Positions 7,495-15,794 of a stretch of DNA of 57,929 nucleotides are shown in pieces. How positions within the stretch are numbered: the stretch's first letter is position 1; every line of letters starts with the position of its first letter. Below the pieces are notes generated by a model. The model was given only the letters and a program-made list of their open reading frames with translations, did no database searches and was not told the DNA's origin. The DNA is from Bacillus sp. ISL-37 (GTDB lineage Bacteria; Bacillota; Bacilli; Bacillales; Cytobacillaceae), in contig NZ_JAGGQL010000035.1 of assembly GCF_018613315.1 (NCBI RefSeq), forward strand, positions 1 to 57,929, given 5' to 3'. The position numbers were made by a program, and so were the translations under genes.

Positions 7495-8055
7495 TTAGAA
7501 TGTTTTAGAATAAATACATGTATCCCTTAGCTCACCGTCAACTGAAACTGAATCATTCTTTAGTATGCCATCGAGATCAAAGCCTAATTTTTCGGGTATT
7601 GCCCTGCTTTTAGTATTCAATGAATCACACCGGATTTCGATCCTGCGCGCTTTAAGCTCCCGCACGGCAAAATCAGTTATTCCCTGGACAGCCTCTGTCA
7701 TATAACCTCGCCCGCTATAGCGAGTATCAATCCAATAACCGATCTCGAATTTAGGCACGTCCCAGTTTATTCTATGTAAACCTGATGAGGCGACAAATTC
7801 CCCGGTGTCTTTCTTAAATATAAGCAACCTCAGGTCTGACCGATTTAAAAAATTTACATACCCTTGTCTGATCACAATTTCCGTTTCTTCAACCGATTGT
7901 TCTTTTTGAGCAAATGGCATCCAAGGCTGGAGTTCTTTTAAAGATGCATTGATTGATTCACAGGTGACAGCACCGTCACCAGGCAGCGGCATCCTGATCA
8001 AAAGCCTGTCTGTTTCAAATTCAGTTGGAAAATCCAATAAAATAGGATTCACCAT
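7495..8055 (-). CDS. GNAT acetyltransferase, RimJ/RimL-like
   Basis: About 186 residues with the RimJ/RimL-type layout: TDRLLIRMPLPGDG near the N-terminus, FEIGYWIDTRYSGRGYMTEAVQ as the acetyl-CoA binding motif (about residues 102-123), and RIEIRCDSLNTKSRAIPEKLGF near the C-terminus, where family members usually have N..S...(A)..(L)GF. Such enzymes acetylate protein N-termini or small amines; the substrate cannot be told from sequence. ATG at 8055 is preferred over an upstream GTG because the GGAAGGTGAG site is correctly spaced from it. Confidence 0.82.
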   Translation of the reverse strand: MVNPILLDFPTEFETDRLLIRMPLPGDGAVTCESINASLKELQPWMPFAQKEQSVEETEIVIRQGYVNFLNRSDLRLLIFKKDTGEFVASSGLHRINWDVPKFEIGYWIDTRYSGRGYMTEAVQGITDFAVRELKARRIEIRCDSLNTKSRAIPEKLGFDLDGILKNDSVSVDGELRDTCIYSKTF

Positions 8056-8083
8056 ACCTCTCACCTTCCAATCTTCAAATTAA

Positions 8084-8112
8084 ATAGAGCGGCCCGAGGA
8101 CCGCTCTTTAAT
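8084..8112. terminator. intrinsic terminator of the ABC operon
   Basis: AGAGCGG and CCGCTCT form a stem between the ABC permease stop and the start region of the GNAT gene. A-rich and T-rich flanks allow termination of the minus-strand ABC transcript. Confidence 0.7.
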
Positions 8113-8121
8113 TTATTCTGC

Positions 8122-9066
8122 TTAAATACTGATATCCCTCTTTTGGAAAAAGAAAAACGTGAGCATCATGAATATTGCGTAATACACAGCGAGTATGGAA
8201 AGCGAAACTGGCAATGTTATATCCTCAAGAATCCTATCCTGAAGAGCATAGACAGTCAAATCCAAATGCGGGAAAATCAATAATTTCGCCCAAGTATACT
8301 TGTCAGCAAGCATTAGGATAATCCCACCTAGTGTCGACGAAAAGAAAAGGACAAAGATACCTATTCCAACTGCAAGAGCCTGGCTTTTAAACAATGTTGA
8401 GAGCATAAAAGCAATCGTCATGATGATGAGAAGGCTAGGAATGAAGTAAACCATTTTTAACAAGAATTGTGTACCGACAATTGCCACTTTTCTTCCTTCC
8501 AGCGTGATTTCAAACATCTTCATATTGAAATCACCACTGCCGAATAGGAGCAATCCAATTATATAGCCAGATACGATTAATGTCAGGACCAATAATAATG
8601 CATAAATAATGACAGCTATGTACTTTGACAGCAGGATTCGCCATCTTTGATGCGGACGGATTAATAGCTGCTTGATCGTTCCATCAGAGAATTCTGCAGC
8701 AACATTGGCACTGCCGACAACTACTACGAACAAAGTGACAAGTGAACTGACACCTACAACAACATCATTCATAAAATGCCAGTTTGTTTTCGCATTCGGA
8801 TTAATGTCCTGATCCAGAAATTGCTGGGTCTGCTCAATTTGGTTTTGAATCATTATCTTTTCGTCACCGGAAGCAGATGCCATCTGGTTTTCAAGCATGG
8901 TAATTTCATTCTGTGTATCCTGTTTCCAATTAGGGTTAGGATCTGCACTGAATTTAGAATAAATAATTCCTGCGATTAAAACTGCCAGTACAATAACGAT
9001 CATGTATATCCAGCTTGCTATTTTTCCGAAAATTTTCATCAATTCATTTTGTATTAAAGGAATCAT
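8122..9066 (-). CDS. ABC-2 type transporter permease (YhcI/BcrB-like)
   Basis: This 314-residue membrane protein has an N-terminal helix (about residues 16-36), a long extracytoplasmic loop rich in Gln and Asn, then five hydrophobic segments. The loop-adjacent sequence AAEFSDGTIKQLLIRPHQRWRILLSKY is typical of ABC-2 permeases of the bacitracin/lantibiotic exporter class. The gene overlaps the ATPase gene by four bases (ATGA), so the two form one translationally coupled exporter. The transported substrate is unknown; drug or peptide efflux is the usual role. Confidence 0.82.
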   Translation of the reverse strand: MIPLIQNELMKIFGKIASWIYMIVIVLAVLIAGIIYSKFSADPNPNWKQDTQNEITMLENQMASASGDEKIMIQNQIEQTQQFLDQDINPNAKTNWHFMNDVVVGVSSLVTLFVVVVGSANVAAEFSDGTIKQLLIRPHQRWRILLSKYIAVIIYALLLVLTLIVSGYIIGLLLFGSGDFNMKMFEITLEGRKVAIVGTQFLLKMVYFIPSLLIIMTIAFMLSTLFKSQALAVGIGIFVLFFSSTLGGIILMLADKYTWAKLLIFPHLDLTVYALQDRILEDITLPVSLSILAVYYAIFMMLTFFFFQKRDISI

Positions 9067-10004
9067 ACCATTTGCTCCTTTTTATCTTTATTAGTGATTT
9101 CCAAGAAGCGGTCTTCCAGCGTTGCTTTCACATTTAAAATTTCAAAAACATCTATATCATTTTCAACAAATAGCTTATTGATCATTGGAATTTGTTCTTT
9201 TCGCACGGATAAGGTCAGACGCGTGCCTTTACTCAAAGTCACTTTCACACCGGTCATGTGTTCTGACAAAAGCTTGGAAGCAAGTGCTGGATTGGATAGT
9301 TCCACTTCTATTGTATTTACCTTTTTCTCCTCAGACGTTTCGTTATCATGCATTGAGGATATATGTATCAATTTTCCCTTCTCGATAATGGCGAACCGGT
9401 CGCACATTAGCTGCATTTCTGATAATAAGTGAGACGAAACTAACACCGATGTTCCCTGGCTTGCGAGCAAGCGTAAATAATCCCGGAATTCACGAATTCC
9501 TTGAGGATCAAGTCCGTTTGTTGGTTCATCAAGTATGAGAATAGAAGGCTTATGTAAAATGGCTTGTGCAACCCCCAGACGCTGGCGCATCCCTAAAGAA
9601 TACGTACGAACTTTATCATTGATTGCATTTTCAAGACCTACCAGCTCAGTCACTTCGTTAATCCGCTCTTCAGAGATATCGTTTAATGCCATTCGAGCAT
9701 AATGCCTTAAATTTTTATATCCACTAAGGTATTTATAAAATTCTGGGTTTTCGACAATAGCACCCAGTTCATTCATTGCTTCTGTAAATGAATCATCCAG
9801 ATCGTGGCCATTGATTAGCACAGTTCCTCCTGTACGATTAATCAGACTGACGATCATCCGGATGATTGTTGTCTTCCCTGCACCATTAGGACCCAGGAGT
9901 CCAAATATTTCACCCCGCTCCACTTGAAAACTCACGTCATCAACAATTGTTTTTTTACCAATTGTCTTGGTTAACGCCTTTACCTCAAGGGCAAATTGCG
10001 ACAT
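9063..10004 (-). CDS. ABC transporter ATP-binding protein (YhcH/BcrA-like)
   Basis: The 313-residue protein has a full ABC ATPase domain: Walker A GPNGAGKTT (about residues 38-46), signature YSLGMRQRLGVAQA (about 133-146), Walker B ILILDEPTNGLDPQG (about 151-165) and the switch histidine in SSHLLSEM. A C-terminal domain of about 90 residues is as in BcrA-type exporters. It should power the permease encoded directly downstream. An open upstream region of 210 bp probably holds its promoter. No adjacent two-component system is present. Confidence 0.88.
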   Translation of the reverse strand: MSQFALEVKALTKTIGKKTIVDDVSFQVERGEIFGLLGPNGAGKTTIIRMIVSLINRTGGTVLINGHDLDDSFTEAMNELGAIVENPEFYKYLSGYKNLRHYARMALNDISEERINEVTELVGLENAINDKVRTYSLGMRQRLGVAQAILHKPSILILDEPTNGLDPQGIREFRDYLRLLASQGTSVLVSSHLLSEMQLMCDRFAIIEKGKLIHISSMHDNETSEEKKVNTIEVELSNPALASKLLSEHMTGVKVTLSKGTRLTLSVRKEQIPMINKLFVENDIDVFEILNVKATLEDRFLEITNKDKKEQMV

Positions 10005-10216
10005 AGAATCTCCTCATTTCATTAAAAGTTAATATACCTAAACGCCTCACAAAGATTAATACGATGAAAATTGTAAAAAGTTACAAAAAAAGAAAAAAAG
10101 ATTTAATTGTTTCACTCAATTTTTCTGATGTATATTGCTATTTGATAATACAAACGCTATTAGTGATGTTCTTACGAATATCAGACGTTTCAAAAATCCA
10201 ATCCTGAGGTGATAGT

Positions 10217-10369
10217 ATGAGTTACAAAGATCATTTGGATCCGCACTCAGAACTTTTCCACCACGCTTGGACAAGGCGGAAGCGATTAAATTCTCAAGTG
10301 AATGGCCAGACACAGGTCACGAAGAATACCATTCTTGCGAGAGGGAACGCGAAAGCCCACCGCTGGTAA
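10217..10369 (+). CDS. small basic protein, 50 residues (possibly YpzG-like)
   Basis: The ORF starts with ATG after GAGGTGATAGT and encodes a soluble, basic, His/Arg/Asn-rich protein beginning MSYKDHLDPHSELFHHAW and containing a QVNGQTQVTKNTILARG segment. That central pattern recalls the short YpzG-type proteins of Bacillus, but I am not certain of the match. It is followed by a good terminator and is the only plus-strand gene between two minus-strand units, so it is probably expressed on its own. Confidence 0.6.
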   Translation: MSYKDHLDPHSELFHHAWTRRKRLNSQVNGQTQVTKNTILARGNAKAHRW

Positions 10370-10388
10370 AGGATATTTGCAAACGTAA

Positions 10389-10422
10389 AAAAGGAAAAGG
10401 CTCTTAATGGCCTTTTCCTTTT
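10389..10422. terminator. bidirectional terminator between the 50-residue gene and uppP
   Basis: AAGGAAAAGG and CCTTTTCCTT form a 10-bp stem flanked by A-rich and T-rich runs, between convergent genes. Confidence 0.8.
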
Positions 10423-10426
10423 CAAA

Positions 10427-11254
10427 TTAAAGAAAAATAAAATAAATCAAAGCTGCCAATACGATTCGATAAATCGCAAAAGGCACCAATTTAATTTTGT
10501 TGATTAATCTCAAAAAGAATTTAATGAATATCAAAGCAAAGACAAACGCACTGAGGAAACCGACGGTGAAAAACGGCAGGACATCCAGTGAAAAATAATC
10601 CCAATTTTTCAGTAGCGAAATGCTGCTGGCGCCAAGCATGATTGGAACCGCCATGATGAACGTGAAATCGGCAGCTGCTCGGTGGCTCATTCCAAGTAGA
10701 ACACCTCCGGCAATTGTGGAGCCGGATCTGGAAAATCCGGGCCATAATCCGAGACACTGGAACAAACCTACTCCCAATGCTTGTTTATAGCTAATTTGAT
10801 CAACATCTTCAGTCTTAAGTTGTTTTGGTTGTAAGCGGTCCGCGAGAATTAATAGAAATGCACCGACTACTAATCCGATTATGACTGTTTCTACCGAAAA
10901 TAGATATTCGTCAATATAGTCTTCAAATAACACACCTGTCAACCCGGCGGGGATCAAACCAACAATCACCTTAGGCAGACTTAGCCTCCCTTTGGAATCT
11001 CCGATTGAAACAACTTTTTTCAGAGCTAATAGGTTAATGAATCTTTCCTTAAACACAATGACCACTGCCAATATAGATCCTAATTGTATGACTACTTTGA
11101 AGGTATTGGCAACTGGTTCTGTAAATAATTGTTTAGAGTGCAATAACAAATCATCCACAATAATCATATGACCAGTTGACGAAACAGGCGCAAATTCAGT
11201 TAATCCTTCTACTAACCCTAGTATAAATGCCACAAATAATTCCCAAATGTTCAT
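10427..11254 (-). CDS. uppP: undecaprenyl-diphosphatase (BacA/UppP)
   Basis: The 275-residue polytopic membrane protein carries both family motifs: GLVEGLTEFAPVSSTGHMII (about residues 13-32) and PGFSRSGSTIAGGVLLGMS (about 163-181), which hold the catalytic Glu, Ser and Arg. It recycles undecaprenyl pyrophosphate to the monophosphate carrier used for peptidoglycan and wall polymers, and can confer bacitracin tolerance. It lies next to the lipid-carrier-dependent glycosylation operon, a fitting but not necessarily functional neighbourhood. Confidence 0.93.
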   Translation of the reverse strand: MNIWELFVAFILGLVEGLTEFAPVSSTGHMIIVDDLLLHSKQLFTEPVANTFKVVIQLGSILAVVIVFKERFINLLALKKVVSIGDSKGRLSLPKVIVGLIPAGLTGVLFEDYIDEYLFSVETVIIGLVVGAFLLILADRLQPKQLKTEDVDQISYKQALGVGLFQCLGLWPGFSRSGSTIAGGVLLGMSHRAAADFTFIMAVPIMLGASSISLLKNWDYFSLDVLPFFTVGFLSAFVFALIFIKFFLRLINKIKLVPFAIYRIVLAALIYFIFL

Positions 11255-11388
11255 GAAGTGGTCTTGCTCCTTTTAAAGTTAAATTTAGATATTGGGTACT
11301 TGCCATGTTCCGAAAACCTTACTAAACAAAAAGAAGAAAAATTAAAACACTCATTCATTTTTATCTCTATTTGGACATTTAGTCAATA

Positions 11389-11415
11389 AAAAAAAGCAGC
11401 CTCAAGAGCTGCTTT
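11389..11415 (-). terminator. intrinsic terminator of the glycosylation operon
   Basis: On the minus strand AAAGCAGC and GCTGCTTT pair around a 7-base loop, followed by eight T. The stem overlaps the last codons of the GtrA gene. Confidence 0.8.
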
Positions 11416-11896
11416 GAATCTGATCCTTAAAAACAAAGGATTTTTGTCCTATATAGTTCGTGATCGTGTATATGATTGATCCAAGTAGTATTGCAATATT
11501 ATCCGAATCTATATAGAAATGCCAAACTGCAATGGAGTTCATGGTCCCGGTTATCACTCGGCTGACCGAGAAGGAAAGGAAATAACATGCCAACACCACT
11601 AAAATAAATTTTGGTCCACCAACCTGAATGGGAACCCTGCTATTAAATGTAAGAGTTCGATTCAATAGATAGCTAACAGCAGCCCCTATAGCATTGCCGG
11701 TGAACGTCGCATACCAAAATGGCCAGTCCAGTCCATTTTTCAGTAACAGCATAAGTCCCATTCCAACAAAGGTATTCAGTACGCCGACAAGCAGAAATTT
11801 CAAAAAAGGAGGAAAGTTTGCAAAACCTACGACTATTCTTTGAGCCAGCTGGTTAGTTATTCTCAGATAGCTTCCGAGTTTCAACGATTGACTCAT
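11402..11896 (-). CDS. GtrA-family flippase-like membrane protein
   Basis: The 164-residue protein has four membrane helices and the GtrA pattern: FLLVGVLNTFVGMGLMLLL near residue 34 and GAAVSYLLNRTLTFNS near residue 71. GtrA/GtcA proteins are thought to flip undecaprenyl-phosphate-sugar across the membrane. The ATG, preceded by AAGGGGCAG, lies 44 bases inside the glycosyltransferase gene, so the two are translationally linked. The partner genes upstream complete a three-component glycosylation system. Confidence 0.87.
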   Translation of the reverse strand: MSQSLKLGSYLRITNQLAQRIVVGFANFPPFLKFLLVGVLNTFVGMGLMLLLKNGLDWPFWYATFTGNAIGAAVSYLLNRTLTFNSRVPIQVGGPKFILVVLACYFLSFSVSRVITGTMNSIAVWHFYIDSDNIAILLGSIIYTITNYIGQKSFVFKDQIQSSS

Positions 11897-12887
11897 AATC
11901 TGCCCCTTCCATGTTCATCAGTTTCCTTGACACCGGCAGGTTAAAGAGGTCGACATCGATAATATACTTGGGCCTCCGCTTAGTTTCTTTATAGATTTTG
12001 CCAATATACTCACCGACTAAACCCAGGGCAATTAGCTGCAGTCCCCCTATCAGCCATATCGATGTGATCAACGAAGTCCATCCAAGTTCTGTGTTACCGA
12101 AAAGCTTCAATGTAAGAAAGTATAGACCGAAAACAAGGCTTACAAAAAATGAGATACACCCTACAAGCATAACGAATCTTATCGGTGTAACGGAAAATGA
12201 AGTGATTCCATCAAAGGCAAACGCCAGCATTTTTCTTAATGGATACTTCGTTTCCCCCGCAAGCCTTTCCTTTCTTTCATAGTAAACAGAGGTTGAATTA
12301 AAGCCGATTAGTGGGACAATCCCACGGAGGAACATGTTGCTTTCAGCAAAATGCACCAACTCTTCAACCGCCCTCTTGCCCATCAAACGAAAATCGGCAT
12401 GGTTGAAGACTAGTTTGACTCCAAGCTTGTCCATTAGCTTGTAAAAACCTTCTGCAGTATAACGTTTGAATAATGTGTCACACTCCCTGCTGCTTCGCAC
12501 TCCATAAACAACTTCATAACCCTCATTGAACTTCATGACCATGTCGTTAATGGCATGAATATCATCCTGCAGATCAGCATCAATGGTAACCATGCAATCA
12601 GAAGCTTCTTTTGCTGAAAAAAGTCCGGCAAGCAGAGCATTTTGATGCCCTGCATTTCTTGATAACTTTAGTCCTTTTACCATTTCGCTATTCAAACTGG
12701 CCTTATAAATCAAGTGCCAAGTCCTATCCTTGCTGCCATCATCGACGAATAAGATTTTGCTTTTTTCTGATACCATTTTATCGGTGACCAGTTCTCTAAG
12801 CTTTGTTGTTAACTGATTAATAGTCTCTTCCAAAACTTCTTCCTCATTAAAACAAGGAACAATAATTGTTAAGATCGGCATATTCAT
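11853..12887 (-). CDS. ykoT: family 2 glycosyltransferase, undecaprenyl-phosphate sugar synthase type (YkoT/CsbB-like)
   Basis: The 344-residue protein has a GT2 catalytic domain (TIIVPCFNEEEVL at 6-18, FVDDGSKDRT at about 49-58, TIDADLQDD at about 98-106) and two C-terminal membrane helices (about 233-255 and 268-292). This is the layout of DPM1/GtrB/CsbB enzymes that load a nucleotide sugar onto undecaprenyl phosphate on the inner membrane face. Gene order with a GtrA flippase and a large polytopic protein matches the B. subtilis ykoT-ykoS and csbB-yfhO themes. Sugar identity is not determined. Confidence 0.85.
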   Translation of the reverse strand: MNMPILTIIVPCFNEEEVLEETINQLTTKLRELVTDKMVSEKSKILFVDDGSKDRTWHLIYKASLNSEMVKGLKLSRNAGHQNALLAGLFSAKEASDCMVTIDADLQDDIHAINDMVMKFNEGYEVVYGVRSSRECDTLFKRYTAEGFYKLMDKLGVKLVFNHADFRLMGKRAVEELVHFAESNMFLRGIVPLIGFNSTSVYYERKERLAGETKYPLRKMLAFAFDGITSFSVTPIRFVMLVGCISFFVSLVFGLYFLTLKLFGNTELGWTSLITSIWLIGGLQLIALGLVGEYIGKIYKETKRRPKYIIDVDLFNLPVSRKLMNMEGADYESIVETRKLSENN

Positions 12888-12905
12888 TGATTAGCCTCCT
12901 TGGTG

Positions 12906-14576
12906 TTATAACGCTTCATAGAGGTAAATTTTCCAGGCGCTTTCCTTTGAGGTAAAGACTTTATCGAGCTTCAGGTTATTTTCCAATGCATTATCAATCG
13001 GAACAGCAGAAAAGATAAATTGCCCCCCCATTTGTTTAAATGGCTCTAGATTTAAATCAATATTTTCGATTCTTCTTTTGGATGTTTTTTTAAATAAATA
13101 ATGCTTTCCCAATTCATCAGTAAAAAGATAACATCGTCCGCCCCACTCATCAAAATAAATTCGGATCCGCTTATTTTTCACTAGTTCTTTTTCGATAATT
13201 TTCCTGAATTGATACTTATAACTCAAAGGATAAAAATTATTGTAGGTATCCAGTGTGTAAAAACCATTAAATTGTGCTACCGCTGGATGTAAGCCTATAC
13301 TAGCAATACGATAGCTATTTTGAGGTTTTCCTATGTGATTTTTAATTGCGTTAAATTGTTCCTCTGCATAAAACTCCCTAACACTTGGCTTTTTGCGATG
13401 CACAATCTCTTCATTTGTAAACAGCAGTAATAAAATTTGCGCAGCTACCAACCAGGGGACTGCTTTTCTCAATATTTTTTCATCCCATAGAATTTTCAGA
13501 CCGATCGCAAACAACAGATACAGGATTAATGGACGCAAAAAGTGATACCTGGCAAAATTAAATGTATCAAGAAAATGGAATTTCCCCGTTAAAGGTAGCC
13601 ACCCTTTATAAAACCAAAAGGCATACCAGGCAGATAAAATGAAATTCAGCACAAATAAGAAAACAAAGAAGCGCTCTTTCCCCCATTTCCTATGCTTCCA
13701 AATAAGAAACAGCGCTGCAAATATGACCGGCAAAATAACAAGTGTATGTACAGTCATTACATGGGTATGTCCAAGCAAGAAATTTTTAAAGGTAAGTCTG
13801 ACAGAATGCCAGAAAGACAGTCGGGCATGAAAATATTCATCCCTGCTATTCGGTTCACCATCAAATAGAAAGGAGTATACCAGTCTGTAATCAGTGATTA
13901 AGTAAACAGCGGTCATATAAGCTATTGCTATGAAGAATCTCCAGTTCCATCCTTTACCGCGAATAACATCACTAAGCCAGAGTAAACCCATTGCACTGAG
14001 GAAAAAGAAAAAACCCAGAACAATGCTTGAGTAAAATGGCAAGAGCGTTAGAACAATATAATGCAACCATTTACCTCTTCCATTCCTTATATGCAATAAA
14101 GCCCAAAGTGCCAGAGGCATACCCAATGTGCTAAGCATCCCTGAAGGCCAAAAAGGGGTTAGGGCAAATGCAAGTGCAGTCCCGATCCGAATCAGGCTTT
14201 TATCTTTTCCCTTAATAAAGTGATCCTTCAAAACCAGGTACATTCCAATGAAGGCAAAAAATCTGGTGATTGCCTGACTTATTCCATAAGCAATCATCGT
14301 CGGGAACCATACATATAACCACACAATCAGGCTGTACTCAGTTCCAAGTGCATTTCTTGGCAGTCCATTAATGATTTGAGGAATCCTGGATTGTAATGAC
14401 CCGGCAATCTGGCCACTCTCAGCAAGTACCTTATACCATGCCAAATTCGAATCAAGATTGTCATGTACCCGGATATGGGCATCGTCTCCTAAAATGAAAT
14501 AGGGGGATAGGAAGAGTGATATCACAATCAGAGAAAACACGATGAATATTCGCTCTTTATCCTGAAAGTAAGACAA
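12906..14576 (-). CDS. ykoS: polytopic membrane protein, DUF6044/YkoS-like GT-C transferase
   Basis: The 556-residue protein has about eleven membrane segments over the first 400 residues and a soluble C-terminal part. Near the N-terminus an acidic loop (GDDAHIRVHDNLDSNLAWYK, about 30-49) fits the catalytic Asp region of GT-C fold transferases. It is most like YkoS, which pairs with YkoT. The likely role is transfer of the lipid-linked sugar to a wall polymer on the outer face. The start is TTG with GAGGTG about 10 bases upstream; no better start is visible. It is the first gene of the operon. Confidence 0.75.
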   Translation of the reverse strand: MSYFQDKERIFIVFSLIVISLFLSPYFILGDDAHIRVHDNLDSNLAWYKVLAESGQIAGSLQSRIPQIINGLPRNALGTEYSLIVWLYVWFPTMIAYGISQAITRFFAFIGMYLVLKDHFIKGKDKSLIRIGTALAFALTPFWPSGMLSTLGMPLALWALLHIRNGRGKWLHYIVLTLLPFYSSIVLGFFFFLSAMGLLWLSDVIRGKGWNWRFFIAIAYMTAVYLITDYRLVYSFLFDGEPNSRDEYFHARLSFWHSVRLTFKNFLLGHTHVMTVHTLVILPVIFAALFLIWKHRKWGKERFFVFLFVLNFILSAWYAFWFYKGWLPLTGKFHFLDTFNFARYHFLRPLILYLLFAIGLKILWDEKILRKAVPWLVAAQILLLLFTNEEIVHRKKPSVREFYAEEQFNAIKNHIGKPQNSYRIASIGLHPAVAQFNGFYTLDTYNNFYPLSYKYQFRKIIEKELVKNKRIRIYFDEWGGRCYLFTDELGKHYLFKKTSKRRIENIDLNLEPFKQMGGQFIFSAVPIDNALENNLKLDKVFTSKESAWKIYLYEAL

Positions 14577-14680
14577 ATCACATTACACCTCAAATTTCAT
14601 ATTTGCTTTAATTAAGGTTTACACATTTTTAGAAAGTATTCTCTTAACTGCCAAACAATCAGCAAGTGATCTATATACCT

Positions 14681-15184
14681 TCAAACAAGTTGGTAGTTAA
14701 AGATCAATAAATAAAAAATGACAAAGAATATGGAAAGAATAAGCGCAATCAAAGGATTCCTATAGTGGAGCCTAAGCATGGGATACATCGTGCTGTAGAA
14801 AAATACTTCCCAGCCCATAGACCAGCCGTGTGCAAATTTGATGGCTCCTATTTTGAGTGCAATCGCCTCTATAATGACCGACAAAGAAATCCACTTAAAG
14901 TAATACCAGAACCTTCTAGTTCTTTCTTCTGGAAAACTGCCTAGGAACAAAACAATCATGCTTGGGTAAAAAATAAACGTATATAGGGTTTCCGTGACGA
15001 ATAGACTGATGAAGTTCTTGGCAAATTCCCACAAGTGTTTATTTCCGATGTAGGAAATATACTCATAGAAACAGCTAAACAAGGCCCAGTAATAAAAAGT
15101 AGGTAAAAACTCTTTCCACTTTTGCCACTTCCCTCTTCCGACCGCCAATGCGACCCCACCTGCGATCACTACAGCATGGAACAA
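14681..15184 (-). CDS. CBO0543-type hypothetical membrane protein
   Basis: The 167-residue protein has five hydrophobic segments and the features of the CBO0543 group: an early GKWQKWKEFLPTFYYW stretch, a PEERTRRFWYYFKWI segment (about 99-113) and a KFAHGWSMGWEVFFYS motif (about 125-140) rich in aromatic residues. The function of this group is unknown. The best start is TTG after GGGAGGGAAGAGC. A related small membrane protein is encoded at 54148. It lies upstream of the glycosylation operon with a 100-bp gap. Confidence 0.65.
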   Translation of the reverse strand: MFHAVVIAGGVALAVGRGKWQKWKEFLPTFYYWALFSCFYEYISYIGNKHLWEFAKNFISLFVTETLYTFIFYPSMIVLFLGSFPEERTRRFWYYFKWISLSVIIEAIALKIGAIKFAHGWSMGWEVFFYSTMYPMLRLHYRNPLIALILSIFFVIFYLLIFNYQLV

Positions 15185-15321
15185 GCTCTTCCCTCCCTTT
15201 GTTACACCTTGTCTAAAATCCTTTGTTATCCTGTATATTCAATCAAATCTATTTTCTGCCAATCACCTTGTTTTATGTATCATCATGTCAGAAGAGTTGA
15301 GGTCCAAAGTTTTCCCTATTA

Positions 15322-15720
15322 GAAAAGCGCAAGCGCCTTGGTCAGCCCCGACAAGCGTTGCCCGACTATAACGCCACATCCTGTGGCAGTCGGGTCTGCA
15401 CGTCCTGTGCCTCAGAGGGCCGACCGGTGAAGTCGCTCTTTGACTTCATCGTGCGGACCGAAATCGAAAAGTATAGCCGACTGCCCAGAAACGCAGAAAC
15501 TGGAGACTCCGACCCTGCCGGCGGAGTTGAAGTTTCGGAGTTTCTAGGAGGCGACACTGGCCAATTCGAAATGCGGAGGCGACTGCTCAACTCCGACAAG
15601 CGCTGGAGGGCCTGACAGTGAAGTCGTTCTTTGACTTCATTGGCAGGACCGAAGCGTCTCGAGGAGTTAGGAGCCGCAGCTAGACAAACGTCTCGAGGGG
15701 CTAGGCGCTGGAGCCAGACA
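15322..15720. repeat. long copy of a dispersed AGCGCAAGCGCC repeat
   Basis: It begins AAAAGCGCAAGCGCC and ends TAGGCGCTGGAGC, with internal modules GTGAAGTCG(C/T)TCTTTGACTTCAT repeated twice (about 15428 and 15617) and several GACTCCGAC/GTCGG-type complementary segments. The same ends and a single module occur at 22000-22158, and the ends alone at 19113-19180. ORFs crossing it are repeat artefacts. It lies between a minus-strand start region and a minus-strand terminator. Confidence 0.8.
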
Positions 15721-15756
15721 CTAATCTAAGTAGATGAATTTATACTTTCTCCAGTA

Positions 15757-15791
15757 AAAAAAGCTGTACTGGATTCCATACCAGTACAGCC
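15757..15791 (-). terminator. intrinsic terminator of the MFS gene
   Basis: GCTGTACTGG and CCAGTACAGC form a 10-bp stem; on the minus strand it is followed by a T-run. Confidence 0.85.
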
Positions 15792-15794
15792 TTA

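Noticed and set aside
15358-15615. Plus- and minus-strand ORFs of 77-85 codons
   Set aside because: They lie within the dispersed AGCGC repeat and follow its periodic GC-rich modules rather than coding bias.
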